Positions 1-12,660 of a stretch of DNA of 64,000 nt are shown in pieces. Positions within the stretch are counted from its first letter, which is position 1. Each line of letters begins with the position of its first letter. The notes beneath the pieces were generated by a model. It was not told the DNA's origin. It did not search any database and saw nothing but the letters and a program-made list of their open reading frames with translations. This DNA comes from Brienomyrus brachyistius (lineage: Eukaryota > Chordata > Actinopteri > Osteoglossiformes > Mormyridae): assembly GCF_023856365.1 (NCBI RefSeq), contig NW_026042417.1, positions 248,001 through 312,000 on the forward strand, in the 5' to 3' direction. Both the position numbers and the translations under genes were made by a program.

Positions 1-1728
1 AATACTGTTGGCTTAGTTGTTGCATAACAGCCACGCTCATCTGCGCTGACGTTCCTTCAGCCGTCTGCATTTTCACTACTATTTTCTCATTTGGAAGATC
101 ATGCTTTTGATTCCGGATTCACATTTGACATGTTCAATCTAGCAGATGTTAATAGCATATGTCTGATGTTCTACTGTAGAACCATCTAGTACACAGTAAT
201 CAAACTCTGAAAGAACGTGAACAAAACAAGCATTTGTATAGCATTTCGGTAGAACGAGTAATTTGTTCAGAAAGAAGTTCAGCCCAATCTCGATTTGCGT
301 AAAACCAGCTCACATAAATCTGGTCTTATGCAAAAAATATCTGAGATACATAAAAGTTTGTGAAAGCACTAATGCAAAAATATTTTATTCAATATGTGTT
401 CTTTAGAAATACTTTTATTAGTGTATTGTTGCCTTGTGTTTTTTGGTGTTAGGAGACCTGAATGTTATGGGGGGTATATCTGACTTACGTAAAATTTGAC
501 TTACGTAAGAGTTTGTAGAACAACTTACTTCTAGAACTGTTTCAATAACATTCTTACAGTTACCATACTCTTCGGAGACAATGCATGTAGTGTAGTGAGC
601 AAGGTTTACAGTCAGTCCCAAAGGTCTTCTTTCAGTAAAAACTGACTACGCACAGCATCCTTAGACACTTGGTTGCATTAACTGTTATTTCACTACTTCT
701 GTGAGTGCAGTATTTTATTCAACATAAGACAGTAGGACAGCAGCCAAAAAAGCTAAAAAGAGTAAATAAAAATGGTATGGCTCATAATGAAGAGTCACAT
801 GGACATGTTTATTACGGAAGGCTTTATATATCCCATACATGCATAAGGGGGCACTCAGTGCACAGATAACCATCTAGCAAGGCAATTAACAGGGGGATGC
901 ACTTCTTTAAAAGGGCCATATTATTTTATAGCTTAGTTAATAAAAGTAAATTACAGTTTATATGACTGCATTTGTTTGATCTCTTGAAGCAACAAAAATA
1001 TAGGTAAGTGACTCAAATCTAGGATATTAGGAATTTTATATGAAGTAATTTTAGACTTCCCTAGGTCTATATGAGAATACAAAAAATACAACCAACTGTA
1101 TGAATTACGAAATGTGTTTTCGATCATTTCTTATATTATGCTTATTTGCAAAAACAGAATGAGATACCAAATCTGTCATATCGTCCAGCGTACACTATGC
1201 CGGCAGAAGCTTCTCCTCCTCAGTTCCTAGCAACTTCTCACCCATTCAAACAGAAGCAGAGTTAAAAATAATTAAAAAAATAATGCATGTCGTAGGGACA
1301 CTGGTGTGTAGCGCGCTTCCAAGCGCACACACTGTTCAGAAAAGCAAAGTGAGCCAACGAGCCCCGTTTCCCAGCTGCGTGCCAACAACAATGGACACTC
1401 AAATATCACGTAGGACTATGAGTCACAGCAATGCTGCTCATCGACATTATCTCACCACTTCCTGGTTGTAAACTCATACGCAGTTCACAGAGGAATTCTT
1501 TCAACTTAGCCCTGAGCAGAGTAAGAATACCATAGAAAAGCTGCATTTAAATGAAATAAATTCACATATCTCACACCAAATCATTTTCTCCATGCATTGA
1601 ACAACTTGGTGGCCATGTATTCATAAGCTTTCAGGAGTAGCAAGAACAGGCATTTGACAGATAGACATCATGGCTCGCTACAACGGGGTTCCCTAGTTCC
1701 GGATACCTGCAGGGTCTGAATCCAGCGT

Positions 1729-1875
1729 ATGGGAGTTTTACTTATAGAAAACTGATTGGCCCCGCCTCCTCTGGCTGCTTGGGTTTACTTTCTCAAAAAT
1801 CTGATTGGTTAACTCTCTGAACCAATAAATTTTCCTTCTACCAACAGAATATTTTTGGGTAAGAAAAACACCCAT
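1729..1875. mobile_element. CCAAT-rich MITE, copy 1 (147 bp)
   Basis: The ends are inverted: GGGAGTTTTACTTATAG on the left and, reverse-complemented from the right, GGGTGTTTTTCTTACCC. The interior repeats CTGATTGG and CCAATAAA-type motifs. The same ends and interior recur near 9318-9502 and 45522-45768, so this is a dispersed inverted-repeat family without coding capacity. The superfamily is not assignable by eye. Confidence 0.6.
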
Positions 1876-1879
1876 GAAC

Positions 1880-1985
1880 CTGAATCCAACACAGTTTGCA
1901 GATTTCCGTTCTCAAACACATTTTGATTAAGCTGTGTTCCAAACTGCCCTTCCAGTACTGGAATTGGGTAACCCTGCTCTATAGG
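1880..1985. mobile_element. Partial hAT-like MITE (same family as 17918-18107)
   Basis: The right part reads AAACTGCCCTTCCAGTACTG followed by GAATTGGGTAACCCTGCT. This aligns with the right end of the element near 18107 (AACTGGCTCTCCAGGACTGG, then ACACCCTGCT). The left terminus is lost. It abuts the preceding MITE. Confidence 0.4.
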
Positions 1986-2560
1986 ATGCTTACAATCTAA
2001 CATTCAACTCAGCACTGACGAAAGCAGCAATCCATAAACATTCAGACAATTCAGCCATGCATCCATGATGTAATCGCTTATCTTGGTCATGGTCGCAGGG
2101 ACTCCAACTCCAAGTACCCTGAGTAACTAGGAGCTAAAATTCTGACTGCAGAGTTTCAGTTTTGTAGAGCTACTCTATTTGAGCTATTGTTCTTGGCTGT
2201 ATTTTGCATATAAGGCTACCTTTTTGTAAAAATATATATTAAGAATAGAAATTAGATCAACTGCTGAAATTAAGCAAATCAGAGATCAGTGTTTGGTAAT
2301 TGCTAATTTTCAAAACAAGGCATGTTAAATGAAAGAATAGTTGAGACAAAAATTCTGCCACATGGAAGAATCATTTGGGGGAGGTCTGGCCTGGCAGTGG
2401 TAAGAAGCTCTCCTTCCTCTCTGAGCACAAGACACATTGCTGGTGACAGAACTAGAGATTTTTAAGTTCATACCCAACCTTTTGGATGACATTTCCACTC
2501 AATTCCTGCATGAGCATTTCTTCAACAGTCACATCAACAGCTTGCAATAAATGATGCTTG

Positions 2561-2562
<2 letters not shown>

Positions 2563-2636
<74 letters not shown>
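2563..2636. repeat. (TA)37 microsatellite
   Basis: A pure TA dinucleotide run of about 74 bp. It is bracketed by a 12-bp direct repeat AACAGCTTGCAA at 2536-2547 and 2641-2652. The minus ORF over it (IYIYIY) is a repeat artefact. Confidence 0.95.
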
Positions 2637-2641
<5 letters not shown>

Positions 2642-2666
2642 ACAGCTTGCAAATTGTGACAGAATA

Positions 2667-2960
2667 GGTGCGTGTGTGTCCGTGTGTGTGTGCGTGTGTG
2701 TGTGTGTGCATGTGTGTGTGCGTGCGTGCGCACGTGAAGTATTTAGTACATTTGGTCCCCAGAATGTAATGTTATAAAAACCTGATATTTTGACCTTGTG
2801 GGGACAATTTTTCGGTCAGTTTCATAATAATCTGTGAATACAATCAGAAACTAAAAAATTACCAAAAGTGTTGTATTTACGTATGATTAAGGTTAGGGCT
2901 GGGTAACAGTTACGGTGCTCATACTGTAGTTGGGTTTAGGGTTATGCTCAGTGAAGTGGC
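2667..2960. repeat. (TG)n-headed dispersed fish repeat, truncated
   Basis: A TG/CG-rich run at 2667-2735 leads into AAGTATTTAGTACATTTGGT, then a GACCTTGTGGGGACAA segment and TTAGGG-like text near 2890-2945. I recognise this from memory as a common dispersed repeat in fish genomes, normally flanked by TG repeats on both sides. Here the right flank is missing, so the copy is truncated. I cannot assign a class. Confidence 0.5.
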
Positions 2961-3739
2961 TTGAGAGCCTCCACAATGATGTAGATACCTAATCTGTGTG
3001 TGTGCCAGAGATTATGTATTAATATGGTAATATTAAGCATATGAAAATGTGTAGGGGGAGGTACAGAGACATATACATAACAAATAACCTGCCCAGCTGC
3101 TGAAAATATTGCCTGAAGTGACTGAAACAACAGCTGTACAATAACAACAACAACAAAAACAACTTCTCCCTATTTGATTTTAACCTTATTAACTGGGGCA
3201 TATGCAGTAAGCAAGCAATCATTTACCACAGGAGTGAAAGGGGCTGCAAAAGCATTTATTTACATCAATTTACATACATCACAGATGGTTTAATGTGAGA
3301 TAGAAATTGTCTGACGCAACGAGGACCCTACACTCTGATTCGATTACCATTTTTATACATGTTTATGTGTGTGACTGCAAGAACAGCTTCAAATCCAACG
3401 TCAGTATTCATCCAGGGTGTACCTGATATTTCAGAAGCTGAGCATGGGATATGGTAGATGATAAGTATCATAAATATTATCAGCAAAGACTGGAATCGCT
3501 GGGCATAGTTAGCTTCAGTTTTTGATATATCAGAGTTATAGCTTGGCAGCAAAAAAAATTACATTTTCACATCATCGAAACCACCATAGCAAAAACACCA
3601 AGAAAATTATGATATTGCCATAAATGTGGTTTACAATTTAACTCATCTATTGGACTACAGTTCCCTTATACGCTCCAAAACTGGTCACATGTTTTCGAGT
3701 TGCGCAAATGTTTTGCAGATCTTCACATGACTTTGTATG

Positions 3740-4010
3740 TGGATCCATCCACCTTCCATAAGTACTTATGCAACACAGTATCCCAGCCAGCCTGGGGCCG
3801 CAAAGACACCCTGCACTGCATTTCAGTCCATCAAAGGGAGAAGGTATACATGCACAAAACGGGCCTTAGGGAAGCAACCTGCACAAACATGGCGAGAGCA
3901 AACACACTCCACACAGACACACACAGCGCTCGGGGCTGGAATCAAACCCACAGTCAAGGAGGTTTGAGACCACAGTGCCACCCACGGTCCCACCCTCCGT
4001 CAAAAACACC
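3740..4010 (+). repeat. Diverged CATCC-type retroposon copy
   Basis: It begins GGATCCATCCACCTTCCATA and proceeds through AGCCTGGGGCCGC, a short GC-box-like centre, and GGGCTGGAATCAAACCCACA near 3940. The order matches the other copies at 15242, 20085 and 63608 (plus) and at 4740 and 40690 (minus). It is probably a non-LTR 3' end or SINE family; the class is from memory and uncertain. The 105-codon ORF over it is spurious. Confidence 0.5.
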
Positions 4011-4739
4011 TAGCTGAACACAGTTCCAAACAGAATACTTTGTAACTCTCCATTATGTATCATTTAAAGCCATTTGTGTTCAATTGATTGCACCCTATAG
4101 TCAACATGACTATGCATTTTGAATACTAATATATCAACCTTGTCTAGTTTCAGCTGCTGTGACCAGATGTCTCACAATATGGATAATTTGTCCAACATCA
4201 ATGAATAACATTAATAGAAAATAATACTAACATTAGCAGATAATAATACTAACCACTGACTGATGCAAACTGTACAGCTGGATTTGCGAGCTGTGTAATA
4301 ATGTGTGTCAGATTTCAGGTCAGCATATTTCAAATAGCATTCGTATAGATCATAGTGTATGACCTTAAAACCATACTGTATGTACAAAAAAACCTGCCAA
4401 AACCAGTAAATTACACAACTTACTGGACTTACAACTGGTAAACATACTGTATAATACAAATGGTACCACAGACTGCAAGATATAGAAACTCACACGGTTA
4501 CATACCAAAATAAAGACAGAGTTAAGACCATTAATCTCAGAAGATACAGTATGTTGCAACTTGTTTGGTTTTCTTGCAATGGTAGACTAGGGACTGATGG
4601 GTTACAGTCATAAAATTGTTTGTCTAAAATTCAAAGACAAAGATAAAGAATGGCATTTTTTATGTTTTCTTGACATTAATGCCGTTGATGAGATTCATTT
4701 CTGTATTTGACATGAAGCTTAAACAAGCTGCACCTCTGC

Positions 4740-4975
4740 TACAGTATGTGTGTGTTGACCTTGCTTACACTCCCTTAGCTGGGTGTTTCCTCTTGTGGTA
4801 CAAAGACAGGTGACTAGGCCAACTGGAATCTCTAAATTGCACAAAATGCATGAGTGTGTCTGCATGTATGTACCCAGTGATGGACTGGCATCCTGTTTAG
4901 GGTGTCCCCCTGTATGCTGCCTAGGACAGGCTGCACACCCATATGACCCTGTCCAGAATAAGTGGTTGAAAGCAC
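4740..4975 (-). repeat. CATCC-type retroposon copy, minus orientation
   Basis: Contains CAGTGATGGACTGGCATCCT, then ATGCTGCCTAGGACAGGCTG, then AGAATAAGTGGTTG, the antisense of the terminal CATCC/CGCTTATCC module of this family. The Tc1 remnant starts directly after its end, so the transposon probably inserted at the edge of this older copy. Confidence 0.5.
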
Positions 4976-4978
4976 ATA

Positions 4979-5772
4979 CACTAAATGGACAAACATATTG
5001 AGACACCTGACCATTACACCTACAGGAACTTTTATGACATACCATGCTAAACACATCGGCATCAATATGGAGTTGGTCCCCTTTCTACAAGACTTTGGAG
5101 TGTGTCTGTGGGAATTTTTTCCCATTCACCCAGAAGAACATCTGTGAGGTCAGACTCTGATGTTGTCCATCAGACTGCCAGACAGAGAAGCGTGATTTGT
5201 CACTCCACAGAACACGTTTCCACTGCTCCAGACTCCAGTGGCAGCATGCTTTACACCACTCCATCCTTGGCGTTGCGCTTGGTGATGTGAGGTTTGCATG
5301 CAGCTGCTTGGCCATGGAAGCCCATGTCTGAAGCTCCTGGTGCTGGGATTAATGCCAGGGGAACTTTGGACCTCCGCAGTTATTAAGCCAACAGAGCTTT
5401 GGTGACATTTATGTACTACGGTTTTCAGCACTCGGAGACCCCGCTCTATTACTCTACGTGGTCGGCCTTTTCATGGCTGAGTTTGTTATTTCTGAATGCT
5501 CCTACTTCGCAATGAAACCACTTACAGTCCACAGTGGAAGATCTAGCAGGGGAGAAATTTCGTGAACTGACTTATTGCAAAGGTGGCATCCTATGACAGG
5601 ACCGCGCTTAAACTCACTGAGCTCTTCAGAATGACCCATTCCTTCACAAATGTTTGTAAACCTGACTGCAGGGCTAGAGGCTTAATTTTACACACCTGTG
5701 TCAATGGGTCTGAATGAAACAACTGAATTCAATGATTAAGAGGTGTGTCCCAATACTTTTATCCATACAGCG
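4979..5772 (-). mobile_element. Internally deleted Tc1/mariner element (794 bp)
   Basis: Terminal inverted repeats are CACTAAATGGACAAACATAT on the left and CGCTGTATGGATAAAAGTAT as the reverse complement of the right; a TA precedes the left end. The minus strand carries a decayed Tc1-like transposase. An N-terminal stretch starting at 5639 (MGHSEELSEFKRG, then VIGCHLCNKSV) is the DNA-binding HTH region. A later stretch at 5315-5170 (WKRVLWSDKSRFSVWQSDG) holds the first catalytic Asp. In-frame stops occur from codon 46 onward, and the sequence jumps from this motif straight to the left terminus, so the second Asp and the Glu are gone. It cannot be autonomous. Confidence 0.8.
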
Positions 5773-6400
5773 AACCTCCCAAGAACTGAACATGTATTCA
5801 TATGCGTATTCCTCCCTTAAATTTGTTTATGTGAAAATTTCCAAACACACTATGTTGGATATGGAAAAAAGGCTCTGTGAAAGTCCTGTAGATAGAGATC
5901 AAGTCCTGGAGTCCTCAACTCAACAGGTGAACACAAGGACTTTAGCCTTTATGAAGCAAAATATATGTCTGTCATCAGACCTCTGTGGGAATTGCACAGG
6001 TTCGTAGTCTTATGGTATCTCCCACAAGAGGGTAAGTAAGGTGCATTTTTAATCACAAATCAAAGCCTAACCATCCCCAGGCTTCATTGCCGCAGCTGGA
6101 TATCTGATAAAGTTTGTAATTATCACAAACAAATCATTAAATATGAAAGGTGACAGAAAACATTCCAAATGTACTACAGTCTCGTCTTACCCTCACAAAG
6201 ACTATGAGCAGACATTCGGTTGTTTGGATATAACCAAACCGAAAAAATATCCTGCAGATTTAGCTGTCAATAAAATTTGTATTATAGTATTATTATATGA
6301 TATTAATGTTATGTCTAGGCATTTATATTAGTCACTGCTTTAATATACCAATAAATTTAGATTTTTCCTAAGTGTCAGACATCTGAAGCTTCCATTACCT

Positions 6401-6602
6401 CAGTGGTTCTCAAACTCGGTCCTCGGGCCCCACTGCCCTGCTTGTTTTCCAGCTATCCCTGCCCTAAACACTGCTGATTACCTGGATCAGGTGTGTTCAG
6501 TCAATCAGAAGCTGAAAGACAGCTGGGACTTGTGTGTGGGGCAGGGATAGCAGGAAAACAAGCAGGGCAGTGAGACCCGAGGACCGACTTTGATAACCAC
6601 TG
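6401..6602. mobile_element. hAT-type MITE with perfect 8-bp TSD
   Basis: A 202-bp near-palindrome begins CAGTGGTTCTCAAACT and ends AGTTTGATAACCACTG-like text (CGACTTTGATAACCACTG). The flanks at 6393-6400 and 6603-6610 are both CATTACCT, an exact 8-bp target duplication as expected for hAT transposition. CAGTGGTTCTCAAACT is a classic Charlie-group hAT terminus. The internal arms (CCTGCTTGTTTTCC versus GGAAAACAAGCAGG) could fold into a long hairpin. No coding sequence. Confidence 0.88.
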
Positions 6603-9317
6603 CATTACCTGATTGCTGCGCGATGCATGATTTGTTTGTGTGGAAATTCTAGGACTGTAATATTACTCAACCCTTTATTCTATAAGACTAATTTCTCTTC
6701 TAAAATGGACTCAAATGAATAACTGTTTTATATATAAAACAAATTAGAAATATAAAAAATACATATTAGAATAAGTTCTGATCACATGTTGTAACCTAAC
6801 CCCAAAATGCTGTCATTAAGTGCTAAAGATACATGCTCCCCCAGCTGTGAAATGATTTAGAATGCGTCTGATGCTTTTTTAGATCTAAAAATCTGTATGA
6901 TTTCATTATCTGATAACAATGACAGTGTCTTCCTTTCAGAGGACAGTTAATCCCCGGTTAACCTCTACACCATCTTAATGACTGAGCATTATATATATAT
7001 TAACTAAACAGGTGTTCTTTTCAAATGAATATAAGGTGAACTGTAACATAGGCAACCACTAGAGGCCCCAGATGGACAGTAGCTTAAGGGCAAAATAAAT
7101 ACCAATTCTGTTTCCATTCTTTGTTTAACAAGGCGTACACAATAAATAGCTATAGTCTAGTATAGCTGTAGGTCACATTTTCATTACTTAAAGATATTTA
7201 TTTGTTTCTCTTCAGTAGCATTAGTCAAATGCATACCCTTTTATGGGATTCTCACATTCACACATACAGGGATGACACAGGCTCCATCAAAGTTGAGATG
7301 ACTAATCAGTGACAGTCTTTCCTGACATGGACATGTGACAGGTGTCCCTAACAGGGCTGATGCATCTGCCTTATTTGTCATTGGTCTCTCCAGTACGATC
7401 CCAAAATGGTTCCACCCTACATCACATGTCTAAGAAAGGGAGTCTCCCATTGGTGTTGTAACCAATCATAATCTGAAAATTGCTATCGTAGATATAGACT
7501 ACATTGCTTGTGAAATAGCTTTGCACTGCTATGTTGTAGACATACAAATCCACCAAAGTACTGCCCCAATCGTCTCTACAACTACTATCAATCTCACCAT
7601 CTCTATTGAGGAAATAATGGTTTGGATGAAGACCACATTTTTACATGTCATAGCAGTGAGAGCAACTATAGTCACAGGTTTTTGTCATTACACTCATTTC
7701 TCAGATGTAGCAAGTCCTTCACTTCAAAGGCAAGCTTCTCGTCTTTTGTATGCCAAAAGATGCACACTCACACTTTTGCGTCCTGCAGAACTGACTGTTA
7801 CGTCTATTTGCTGGCATTCAAGACAAGTCTTCTCAGAAGAGTTCATTTTATAAAGAAAATCAGACAAGCATTTCTTAGCAATTTAAATTTTTATTGCTGA
7901 TGACCCGGCATTTTGCCACCCATGAAAACCTTCCAAATCGATCTCAGAAACCACCGAACTTGATTACAAAAAAAAGACTAGGTTGTGTGCAAATTACATT
8001 GTTGACCAAACTATGGAGATAATGCATGTCATGCTTTCACAAAGACATAAAAAGTTGTTTTCAGATTTACCACAAAAAAATCATTCTAGCTAGTCAAAAT
8101 GAAAACAGGACTCAGAAACAACAGCAATGAGAAATAACTTGTAAAAAAAATCTTAAAAGTTAACACCAAAGATTATTTATGTACAATTTTAAATACAGGA
8201 AAAATAGCTGCACTTATTCTAACCAGAAATAACCTTATGGGGACATTTCAGCCAGAGATCCACTCACATTTCAAAACTAAGATCTCATAATGAGACATGA
8301 TTTTAAACCAAAGTTATTCTTTCAAATAGCTCTACTATAATGCATGACTTTCACATAAATATATACAGTCTTCTCATTCCAGACATTGCTAGTTACAAGA
8401 AGTTGTTCCTGTCCTGCTGGCTTGCTTTGCACTGCAGCTCCCCAAATAACAAAAAAAATGAAAAAGGTTTGAAGTTTGCAGATTCTTTCCTATTAAAATG
8501 CCTAAAATGTCTTGGTGAGAGTTTGACTGGCTTCTGCACTGTAAGACCTGCAGCCCGTTTTGGAAAAACACAGGCAAAAAAAAAAAACAGAACAACTAAA
8601 TAATCTATTCAAAGTAAATGCACAATTAATTTGAATGTTCAGTCTTCAGCCCAAGCTGAGATGATGTATACTTCACAGGTGCCTGATGTGGAACCGTGGC
8701 CTGATATATGCTGAATGAGTGACCAGATAATCCATGTGTGGTGAGGAAAACATTAATATTTATGCGATTATGCTACACATGGTTTCTACAATTCCTCCGG
8801 AATATCACCCTATCAAATCTGATTATATCAAGATAGCTAAACTGAATGTTAATGTCCACAGGCCACTGCTTTGGAACCCAAAGGATATTATTGCCAGTAC
8901 TTTTCAACCTCGGCTCTTAAGTCGGAAGAGCAGCTATCTGGGTGACAGTATTTCCGCAGGTATTCTGGATGCACATCAGGAAAGAGCAAAAATTACTGCT
9001 GATTTTGAACATTTAAGTGAATCTAATAGGCTGGAAGCATGACTTAATGCTCCAATATTTTTTGTGCCATTAGACAGAGGACTAACCAGTAAAAGCACAT
9101 ATTGGACAACTAAAACAAACACTGGACAAACACGCAACAAGAGGCCAAGTTTTCTGTCATTGCTCCATAGCTTTGGAAATCTTTACGCAATTTCACTGAA
9201 AGTTGATTAATCTTCCTTACTCTTGTTGAAAGCAGAGCAACTAGGGAGAGGAAGGAGCTCCAGAAATATGCAGCTAGCTCAGGTTCTCTGTATACGAATA
9301 CAGTGTCTTCAGTTCTA

Positions 9318-9502
9318 CCACAAGTTTTTCTTCAGAAGGAAAAAATGATTGGTTCAGAAAGATAAGACGTCTTATTGGTTGGTCTCACCTCCTCCAGTTG
9401 CTTTGACCCATCTCCTCTACAATCTGATAGGTTATCATTCTGAACCAATCATTTTTTCCTTCTGCCCTCAAGATATTTTTTCGCAAGTGAAACTCCCACA
9501 AG
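9318..9502. mobile_element. CCAAT-rich MITE, copy 2
   Basis: The left arm has AGAAGGAAAAAATGATTGGT. The right arm has ACCAATCATTTTTTCCTTCT followed by GCCCTCAAGATATTTTTTCG and AAACTCCC. The arms are inverted and the interior has CTCCTCTACAATCTGATAGG as in the intron-5 copy at 45522. The left terminus is diverged. Confidence 0.6.
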
Positions 9503-11863
9503 TTTCTAGGTCTACCCATTTCCCTCAAGATTTGTATTCTTGCAACATGTTCCCCCATAGTCATCGGAAGACAAAACAGCTTTATCATGACTAAGCTGTC
9601 CTTGCAGGGCAACCTGAACATCAGGAATGTTCTTGTCACTGTTGAACTCGCCCGGAAATATCAATATGTTTTCTGTAAATAAAACGCCCAAAGTTCTACA
9701 TCGTGTTCCTTCTCTCTGCAGCCACAGCATGATACTTGAAATTGCACACATCTGCTGAAATATTTAAAAGACGTACACGGCCACCTAAATGTTATAATTA
9801 TAGTGTACATTTCTTCCAGAAAAAAATAAGTTGACAATATAGATTTAGTCCATTTATTCCTTGTCCACTGCTCATTACCTGGACTGTTTTTCCACAGTGT
9901 TCTCTTTTTAAATTGTAAGCTTACACACTGTGATATACTTCTGCTAAAATGGGCAATTCTGACCAAGCTGAAGTGGTGGGAGAATCATGAATCGAAACCC
10001 ATAGTGGGTGTGGTCATCATGAGCAATCAGTCGCTGACTAGTCTAACCCACTTCTCATTGGCTACTCCGTTGCTTCCCATTGGCTCCACCAGCCGCTCGT
10101 CGACACTGCACGGTCATCTCAGCAATGCTCTGTCCTCCTATCACTGCAGTGCTGCCACAGTCCCTTGCAGTGTTTATCACTGTGAAGCTCACTAAGGTCT
10201 GATAGTTAGATGGAACCAGATTAATACACGTGTTAAGAATCATTCACCGTCCTTCTCATGTGTATTTCAAGTTCTTAGTTATTTTGAAATTAGCCAATAA
10301 CCTTGTCTCACCAAAGATGCCGAATTTTCTAATCTCACTGAGTGTGGCCGTGTATTACAGAATATCTAAACTTCTAAATTCATATATATATAGATAATTC
10401 CTCTGATTTAACATTCAGCTACACCCAGCCAAGCCACTGCTTAATCACTTGCCAAGCTTACATTATATGATATTATTTTAATGTATATTCTAACCCTGCC
10501 AGTATTTGCTTTAAATACTGTACCTAGTCATGATGTTGCATTCAATTCCATTTTTGCTTCACAGTTTGATTCTTTTATTCTGGAAACATACTTTCCAAAC
10601 AACATTAAAACCTTAATAACCTTAATATCCAGTATTTCTTTTCTAATACTTGTACTTTTTACACAACACAACAATATTGATCCCCTTACGGGGAAATTGT
10701 TTTGCTGTCTATCAGAATTACATAAATAGATATTATATATGAAGAAGTTGTGAAGTTGCTGTGATTTAGTACATTCTCCTAACTCTCCACCCCCCATGAC
10801 CACCACATTGGTTAAGATATTACCAAGTCCAATTAAGTGCTGTGTAAACTTATACTGGTGTTTTAGCTCACTGTTTAAAAGCTATTACTTTGGCAGAACG
10901 TCTTGTGTGTTGTTCCATTGTGCCTCATTCATCATTCAGGCTGAGGATGTGGTGTGAGAACCTGCAGGCCCACTTAAGCAGCTGATTGGACTAAACGGAC
11001 AAAAAAAATCAGAACTCTGCACAAAAGGCCAGAGTAGGCCGTCCATTTTCTATGAAGGCTCAGGTCTGTCAATGTGTGCAGCGAGCTAATGGGGATGTTC
11101 TAATGGGCCCGGCTCCGTTACAAGGCTGACCCCGGAGTCAGTCGCCAAAAGATGAATGATGGCAAAAGTTACTGGCCATAACGAGGAAAACTGCTCCTCC
11201 CCTTTACAATGTCGTATCCTTAAGCACCGGTAGCCGTTGACTTGACGCCACAACAAACCAAGAGGTGCTCCTGGGCCTCAAAACTGTAAAATGTGTCGTC
11301 CCAATGGCTCCAAATTCATTCTCGCAAACGGAGCCAGTGCCCAGGTAACCAATGACCAGACTAAGTTAAACCACGTATAAAATTAATTGGCAGACCTACT
11401 CATCTATTAACCTGTTGATGTCTGTTTGTTTTTCTGTTTTGTTCTGCCTATATTGTTCTAGCCTTAATGCATTTTGTGTTGCATGTGCTTCTGCAGCAGC
11501 CAGATTTACTGCTTCGGAGCAGTAAAATATAAGTATCTAATAACAGCATGAATCATGAGAGTTAAATCCTCTCCGCTCTGGCTTGGACACTCAATCTGGA
11601 TATTCTGAGCATTAGGCAGTTAACATACCATGAAAGGCTGCCTTTTGGTGTCTGTATCCACTCAGAATAAAAGACCCTCAACTACCATTACCTTGCTTTA
11701 ACTAGAGTAGCTGAAAGCATGAATGAAAGGCACATATACCCTTACAGCACAACATTGTGTAAAACAATGTTGTGTGGATAACTACAGGCTACGGTCTTCC
11801 AGGAGTCTCTACTTTTCTTTTCAAAGTCTCCTTGTGGCCTCCACACTTTAAGGGCCATGCTGA

Positions 11864-12660
11864 TTGGCCCTGCCAGTCCTTCAATGTTGCCGTTTCAGAA
11901 TGCTTCCTCTAAAACTGATTGACCTTACGCCCAACATACTCAACTCCATATGCAGATTAAGTCTTATTATAATAATAATTATTATTGGTGAAAAATTGGT
12001 GAAATCATACACGATAATTGAGCAACAACTACCTCATTGTTCAAAAATGTTGTGCGGAAGGTATATGTGCTCGAAATGTGCCCCTCTAGTTCAATATTTT
12101 CTGAAATGAACACTAAACTGAAAACATAGATTAAGATTAATCTAGCGTTACTTGATTACAAAAGGGGTATGAAGAGATGGAACCAGATGAAAACACAAGC
12201 AGCGGGCAACTATGCATTTGGTGTGCATATCATTCCTTCAGTAAACAGTTTTAACATTTTCTCCTTCTTGCATGAAGTTCTACAGGTTTCAGGGAACAAG
12301 ACATTAAAGAGACGAACAGCTTTTTTCATCCCATGAACACCGGTCTTGCTTAAGACCCAAATTTACAAAACAAAACTCAAGTCGACGGCAAAACTTCAGA
12401 TAGTCCCGGGTGATTGTTGCGAAAGTCATCCAAATTATGCACATCAATATATTCACAATTACGCATCGCCATCAATTAATAGTTAACGCGTCAAAAACAT
12501 CAAATTGGGTAACCTGCAGTGTAATACACATACCAGCCCTTTCAGAAACCAGTGAGGGAGGGAGCTGTCTAATTGGTACTGAAACCTCACGTCGGCACAG
12601 ATTCGAACTATCAGTACAGTTCGAACTAAATCATGAGATGTAGAAATGCAGCATGGTTTC
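11864..12660. other. No gene recognised
   Basis: Mixed AT-rich sequence within cdyl2 intron 1 with a short (TAA)-like tract near 11970. The small ORFs show no domain or splice structure that I can support. Confidence 0.4.
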
